64,000 nucleotides of DNA from Debaryomyces hansenii CBS767 (taxonomy: Eukaryota > Ascomycota > Pichiomycetes > Serinales > Debaryomycetaceae). Every line of letters begins with the position of its first letter. Positions within the stretch are counted from its first letter, which is position 1. Under the pieces are notes generated by a model. That model saw only the letters and a list, made by a program, of their open reading frames with translations. It searched no databases and was not told where the DNA came from. The translations under genes and the position numbers were made by a program. The stretch covers positions 1-64,000 of the forward strand of contig NC_006046.2 in assembly GCF_000006445.2 (NCBI RefSeq). The letters are read 5' to 3'. Shown one piece after another: positions 59,300-64,000 of the stretch.

Positions 59300-61255
59300 T
59301 TATTCATATTCCTTTGAAATTGGCTGACCAAATATACCGCACAACTGTTGGTGTTCACTCTTGATCCTCTCAGGGTTAGCACTCACTGGGTTGGAACCTA
59401 ATTTATCTTCTGTATATTCTGAGTATCCAAAATCAATAAAATATACCTTCCCTTGAGAATATAAAATATTCCTTGGGCTTATATCTCCATGTATTATGTT
59501 ATAAAGGTGGATTATACTCAATTGTTCTTTAGCTTTCTCATAGGTTTCTTCATCGCGTGGTAGAGTCTCTTTAGCCAAATACTTCAAGACGATAAATGGC
59601 CCCAATGCGTGATAATGATTTCCTATAAAGAATCTCCCGTATACAGGTTTTTGAGCAATATAAACGCTGTTAAACTTAAAATTAGGTAAAAGCCGTTCAT
59701 ATGCTCGCTTCTCACATAAATATGCTCTTCGACAATTATCAAACATGTCGTGCTTTTTTATTACATATTTATTATGATCTCTCTTTGCCTTGGCAGGGTC
59801 AAATACTTTAACAATCAATTCTACTGTTTCATCGATGTCTTCCTTGAGATACATTTTTACGTCTTTAGAGTTGACTTTGAAAAGTTGAGAATTAAACGTA
59901 ACCCCGCTTTGTACATCAATACGTTTGAACTCCCCAAGTCCAATCTTTGGCTCAATGACATGTAGCTGTCTCATAAAAGCATTGTAATTATTTTTAAAAA
60001 TTTTATCAGCCTTCTCACCTAGACCGTCTAAATATGTCAAGTACTCCTCGTCTGACTTACGAACATAGTCATAAATTGCATCTAGTCCTCTTTTAACGTA
60101 ATTTAATTGGTATTCGTTAGCACTAAATGCCTCATAGATGAATGAAATTAGCCCTCCTCTCAACGTAAGGCCAGATGATTGACAATCTAGAATTCTATAA
60201 TTCAAGGCTATGAATTTGCAGTTTCCAGGGCCTGTAAGTTTTTGATTGACTATTTCCATGCTTCGTTCTATATCTATTTCGATCAAGATAGTTGTATATG
60301 AGTCGGTCAACATGCCTTTGTTTGTGTGGTCAGAAAACATTTCCGCAACAACTTGAATAATAAAACTTACCATTCGTGATTCCGTAAAATCTACCACCTT
60401 CTCACCTTTCAAGATTGGTAACTTTTTGACTTCCACGATAGCGAGTGATCTTCGATGTTTCCATTTATCATACGCCACGACATCTGGGTGCGAATGAAAT
60501 ATATCATTAGATTGATGTGGTACTTTGGTGTTGACTCCTGTTCGACCTGCAGTATTTTTGGTACGGACATTAATCTCAAAATATAATAGTGCTGCCACGC
60601 ATTCACATATAGGGTTGAATAGATATTCCTTAAAGATTTCTTTGTATGTATCTTCATCGGTGGACGAGACGTCAGTCACAAGCATATACTTCATGTGTAA
60701 ACCAAGGAAGAGCAAGTTTGTTATTATTCTTTTACTTTCATCCTTATTAAAATTGCTTGAGAATATGTCAGTTTTCAAGATATTTTCCAAATTAAATGCC
60801 AATCTACCTTCCGGTATTATTTTGTTGAATGATTCATATTCAAGTTCAGAAAAAGTTTCAATAAGGACATTGTCTGTACCATGACTGGAACCAATAGCAT
60901 GAAGAGTAGTAGGATTCAACAATTTTCCATCTTTGCCTTGGAATTCGTACTCCGTGAATGGCATAACGCAAAAGAAAATAAATAATTCCTTCCACTCTTC
61001 TGGATGGTTTTTAAAGTACAATTTTTGACTTTGAGGCTCCAAGTCTACATCAGACGTATTTCCAATTCCAAAAAATTTATACACCATTTCGGTATGGGTG
61101 ATATTTTGATGGGCACTTTTATCGAATAATGTTCTATAATTGAAACTGGTAATCCCAAATAGACCAATATCAGCATCAACATCCATGTCTCTGTGTTCAC
61201 CGCCGCGTTCCAAAATATATCTCCTAATGCTATTAGGAAAAGTGTTGTTATCCAT
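59300..61255 (-). CDS. Family A nuclease-like/kinase-like fusion, second intact copy
   Basis: A 651-residue protein, nearly identical to that at 30676-32628 from about residue 85 to the end and clearly different before it. Motifs: HPD (Asp258), AIVEVKK (Glu275, Lys277), LIVKVF (Lys483), HGDISPRN (589-596) and DFG (608-610). Most differences downstream of residue 85 are conservative or silent, as expected for a recent duplication or gene conversion. The sharp change near residue 85 suggests a conversion boundary or selection for a new N terminus. The 5' and 3' flanks also match. Its N-terminal 80 residues hold no signal peptide. Confidence 0.8.
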   Translation of the reverse strand: MDNNTFPNSIRRYILERGGEHRDMDVDADIGLFGITSFNYRTLFDKSAHQNITHTEMVYKFFGIGNTSDVDLEPQSQKLYFKNHPEEWKELFIFFCVMPFTEYEFQGKDGKLLNPTTLHAIGSSHGTDNVLIETFSELEYESFNKIIPEGRLAFNLENILKTDIFSSNFNKDESKRIITNLLFLGLHMKYMLVTDVSSTDEDTYKEIFKEYLFNPICECVAALLYFEINVRTKNTAGRTGVNTKVPHQSNDIFHSHPDVVAYDKWKHRRSLAIVEVKKLPILKGEKVVDFTESRMVSFIIQVVAEMFSDHTNKGMLTDSYTTILIEIDIERSMEIVNQKLTGPGNCKFIALNYRILDCQSSGLTLRGGLISFIYEAFSANEYQLNYVKRGLDAIYDYVRKSDEEYLTYLDGLGEKADKIFKNNYNAFMRQLHVIEPKIGLGEFKRIDVQSGVTFNSQLFKVNSKDVKMYLKEDIDETVELIVKVFDPAKAKRDHNKYVIKKHDMFDNCRRAYLCEKRAYERLLPNFKFNSVYIAQKPVYGRFFIGNHYHALGPFIVLKYLAKETLPRDEETYEKAKEQLSIIHLYNIIHGDISPRNILYSQGKVYFIDFGYSEYTEDKLGSNPVSANPERIKSEHQQLCGIFGQPISKEYE

Positions 61256-61988
61256 CGTGATTACATTAATGTGAGCAAAATCTTCATTTTTCTTGTGGAC
61301 CTCCTCAATTTATAGCAAAATAACTAAAGTTAGCATAAAAGAAATACTTGTTTCAAGTTTCATCTAGGAAATAATTGTATTTTGTGGGGTTCTGTATGCG
61401 AACATCACGAAAAAAGTTTTGGTATTACGGAGATTGACGAGTTTAGTAAGATCGCAGTTGATAACCACGAAGATGCTGATGTGGACGATGGAACAAGACA
61501 GATATTCTATAAAACAATATTGATATGCTGAATTCTAAGGGGACTACTGATCCCTACACCCGTTTGCAGGGATATGATTAAATCGAATCCCACATAACAT
61601 AACATGCAAAACGTAGCGTGCGACACATCAGAAACAACAAATTGCAAGTTATGGTTGTGTCAAATCAAGTGCTGATTTACATTCGCATTTTACGACGTTG
61701 CATTTAATCTATCATATAAGTTTGCAAGTTAATTCTTGATTCGGCTGTCGCGTCTCAAGTTGATAAGTGCATCTTTTTAGTGGAAGCTCAGTAGCAAATA
61801 AGATAAAATCTTTCAACAGAGCGAACAACCATAAACGACTACAATTATGTGCTTTACTAAAATTTTTCGATAAAGTAATACAATCTTACTTTTTTTTCCC
61901 AGTTTACAAACATTTACGACATTGCACCCAAACGGGTGTGCACCTTAACTATGGGAAAAACGCGCAATCTCCAAGTGCAGGGGACAGT
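61256..61988. repeat. Conserved 5' flank of family A gene, extended
   Basis: Up to about 61700 it resembles 32629-33000 and 42204-42566. From 61620 to 61988 it also matches 23400-23824. The outer end is a type B core, so the full duplicated unit runs from the CGCATTGGCA edge near 59188 to the core at 61988. Confidence 0.8.
61948..61988 (+). repeat. Core repeat type B
   Basis: ACTATGGGAAAAACGCGC, AATCTCCAAGTGCAGGGG and ACAGT. It forms the outer end of the family A unit; unrelated DNA follows. Confidence 0.86.
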
Positions 61989-62328
61989 AGCCATATTTAT
62001 ACTACTTTATTGAAATTGGCTTTCAAAGAGATAGAAGGGCCTCATATTAGTAACTGGTATACTATAGTTGTAAATTGTTATAGTTTTTACCACATCGCTT
62101 TTAAGCCATCTTTTCAGTTTTGCGAACTAGAAAGTCGGGCTAATGTCATTTTAGTACAAGTAAGGCGTTTTACCTGCAGTACTGGGTACAAACTTAGTTT
62201 TAAAGTAAGGACGTTTATGCAACCTCGGACGCACCATCGGAGCACGAAATTGCCTTTACAGTGCTCCGAAGTCACTATTTAATGATTGAAATAATGCCAA
62301 CAGCTCAAAAAATTGAAGGATAAAAAAC
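61989..62328. other. Intergenic, promoter of MCT-type transporter
   Basis: No gene or repeat seen beyond the core. The long open frame that crosses this region (61767-62282) runs through the repeat and is not protein-like. Confidence 0.45.
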
Positions 62329-63696
62329 ATGGAGTCAACTATTAGGACAGACATAGAGAAGCTGGTACCAGTTTCAGAACTGAAAGAAAGACTTGACGGT
62401 GGTTACGGCTGGGTAATGGTTTTTGCAACCTTCTTATTCCTCTTTTCCACTTGGGGCGTCAATTCAGCATTTGGTGTCTATTTCTCTGAATATTTAAAAA
62501 ACAACACTTTTCCAGGAGCAAGTAGAATTGACTATGCTTTTATTGGCGGTATATCTTTTGGTGTGGGTCTCTTTTCAGGACCTTTGGTAAACTACGTACA
62601 TGGAATATTAGGGACACATTTAACTATTTTGTTGGGAAATTGTTTCCAGTTTACTTCAATAATGCTTGCAAGTTGGTCCGTTAGTTTATGGCAACTATAC
62701 TGCTCTCAGGGAATCATGCAATCTTTTGGCTTGGCTCTTATAAGCTTGCCGGCTTTAACATTATTGACACAGTGGTTCACAAAGCGTAGAGCCCTAGCTC
62801 AGGGATTAGCGGTCATGGGAAGCGGTGCAGGGGGTGTAACTTTCACTATGGCCATGTACAAAGTAATGGAAGTAAGAAATGTTCATTGGGCCCTAAGAGC
62901 ACAAGCAATCATAAGCGCTTGTTTAGTATTAATCGGAGTGGCTCTCGTTCGTACTCGCACAAAAGCTGTTGTATTTATACCTATCGATATGCCTACCCTC
63001 AAATGCGTAGGATTTTGGTTACTATGTTTCTTCAATGTAACATGTGTTTTCGGATATGTCATCATATTGTATACCATGTCATCGTATACCACTTCATTAG
63101 GCTATACTCAATACCAAGGTGCTATCGTATCTACAATGGTACAAGTCGGATTCTGTTTTGGAAGGCCCTTGATAGGTCATGTGTCAGATATTGTCGGTCC
63201 GGCAACGATTACTGTTTTTTGCTACTATATGGCCACAATATTTACTCTTGCAATGTGGATAACCGCAAGAAATTATGAGTCGTTAATTATGCTTGCATTA
63301 CTTGAGGGGACCTTCATAGGTGCAGTTTTTTCGACGACTGCTCCCATTATTGTTCATTTAGTGGGTCTCAGAAGAGTCAATGTTGCGTTCTGTATGCTGT
63401 GGGTATTTTTTGGGGTTGCTTCAATATTTGGTGAGCCAGTTGGTGTGTGTTTGACTGACTTACTCCCGAATGGAAATCTAGATCCTAACCTGTTTAAAAA
63501 AACGGCAATTTTTGCTGGATGCTCGTTTTTTGTTTGTGCAACTTTCATGCTATTCTTGAGGGGATACCTAATTGCCAGAGAGAGAATTATGGAGAAATTC
63601 TACTCCGATGAAAAGTCAATAGATAGATTATATGTCAATGTTCCTGCACGAGATGTCTTCAATCACCTTTTTGTTTGGTCAAATATAAGAGCCTAA
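62329..63696 (+). CDS. Monocarboxylate-transporter-like MFS protein (MCH type)
   Basis: A 455-residue membrane protein with twelve predicted segments. DGGYGWVMVFATF (23-35) at the first segment is the signature of the monocarboxylate porter family. Further marks are FGVYFSEY, a Gly-rich third and fourth segment, WFTKRRALAQGLAVMGSGAGG in segments 4-5 and FGRPLIGHVSD in the second half. Fungal members (MCH1-5, ESBP6) carry monocarboxylates, riboflavin or unknown acids; the substrate cannot be told. The short N terminus and absent long loop are usual for the smaller members. Intact reading frame, no close copy in the window. Confidence 0.88.
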   Translation: MESTIRTDIEKLVPVSELKERLDGGYGWVMVFATFLFLFSTWGVNSAFGVYFSEYLKNNTFPGASRIDYAFIGGISFGVGLFSGPLVNYVHGILGTHLTILLGNCFQFTSIMLASWSVSLWQLYCSQGIMQSFGLALISLPALTLLTQWFTKRRALAQGLAVMGSGAGGVTFTMAMYKVMEVRNVHWALRAQAIISACLVLIGVALVRTRTKAVVFIPIDMPTLKCVGFWLLCFFNVTCVFGYVIILYTMSSYTTSLGYTQYQGAIVSTMVQVGFCFGRPLIGHVSDIVGPATITVFCYYMATIFTLAMWITARNYESLIMLALLEGTFIGAVFSTTAPIIVHLVGLRRVNVAFCMLWVFFGVASIFGEPVGVCLTDLLPNGNLDPNLFKKTAIFAGCSFFVCATFMLFLRGYLIARERIMEKFYSDEKSIDRLYVNVPARDVFNHLFVWSNIRA

Positions 63697-64000
63697 TAAT
63701 ATTTCAATAATATAATTTATATATCGTAGTTAATAATCTATAATTACTGATTTGAATCAATATAAATAAACCTATGGCTGTATTTAAGTTAAATAATTTG
63801 CATCTACATCATTTTGTTAACGATAAACAAAAATAGTTACGTACAGAATCATGCATATAAAATGACATTGAGGCCCAAATTTTTCGTTCCGCGAATATAA
63901 TGACTACTCCCTGCAATTGGAATTGGAATATCGATGTCAATGTTACCGATATTGAAAACAAAAACAAAAGTCGCATGTACAAGATGTCGAAGGAGCAAAG
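63697..64000. other. Intergenic, nothing recognised
   Basis: AT-rich 3' flank of the transporter gene up to the window edge. No further gene start is visible. Confidence 0.4.

Noticed and set aside
61767..62282. 171-codon frame before the MCT-type transporter
   Set aside because: It runs through the dispersed repeat and a type B core; the related repeat at 23723 breaks the frame and no protein feature is visible.

Overview
The window looks like the subtelomeric end of a budding-yeast chromosome, most likely from the CTG (Candida/Debaryomyces) clade. The DNA is AT-rich, no gene shows an obvious intron, genes are sparse and many are decayed. It carries a GPI-anchored cell-wall protein of the Hyr/Iff type, MFS drug, sugar and monocarboxylate transporters, and several dispersed gene families. 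Species and genetic code were not proven: CTG codons are read here as Leu but may be Ser. The first ~322 bases are not genomic. They are a poor read of a lacZ-type cloning vector and a BstXI-type adaptor, so the window begins at a raw contig end.

Layout. 0.3-9 kb: a 3' scrap of a fumarylacetoacetate-hydrolase (FAH) gene, gene-family debris and dispersed repeats. 9-12 kb: an intact 949-residue Hyr/Iff-type cell-wall protein with two arrays of coding repeats. 12.8-20.5 kb: a graveyard holding a broken kinase-fusion gene, an oligopeptide transporter (OPT) pseudogene, an aspartate aminotransferase pseudogene and a zinc-finger family copy. 21-22 kb: a secreted, cysteine-containing precursor with a Kex2-type site. 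25-28.6 kb: a divergent pair, an MDR1/FLR1-like drug transporter and an Old Yellow Enzyme, sharing a promoter with three TTACTAA (Yap1/Cap1-type) sites. 30.7-32.6 kb: an intact nuclease-like/kinase-like fusion. 34-39 kb: an FAH-family hydrolase and a LAC12-like sugar permease. 40-44 kb: a broken kinase fusion, a GH88 glycosidase and a Hyr pseudogene. 46-49 kb: zinc-finger family copy, DAL5-family transporter pseudogene and repeat mosaic. 49.4-52.4 kb: an alpha/beta-hydrolase and an SDR oxidoreductase transcribed divergently, then an aldehyde dehydrogenase remnant. 55.7-61.3 kb: intact kinase fusions of both types and a third zinc-finger copy. 62.3-63.7 kb: a monocarboxylate-type MFS transporter.

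The most interesting content is two subtelomeric families, called A and B here, of about 640-650 residues. In each, a PD-(D/E)XK nuclease-like core (family A: PD then EVK; family B: PD then DYK) precedes a protein-kinase-like domain with intact catalytic motifs (HGD..N and DFG in A; HND..N and DFG in B). Three full-length genes (two A, one B) and at least five broken copies are present. The architecture recalls Crinkler-type nuclease-kinase effectors, but that link is inference. The family A copies are nearly identical except for about the first 80 residues.

The second striking feature is a set of 13 short repeats (about 33-49 bp), mostly starting with or containing TATGGG, often bounded by ACTAT and ATAGT, and ending near GCAGGG. 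Several sit exactly where truncated gene fragments stop, so the region reads as a mosaic of gene pieces joined at these motifs. The intact metabolic genes (GH88, FAH, SDR, hydrolase, sugar permease, OYE) suggest an accessory carbon-use and detoxification zone under rapid turnover.
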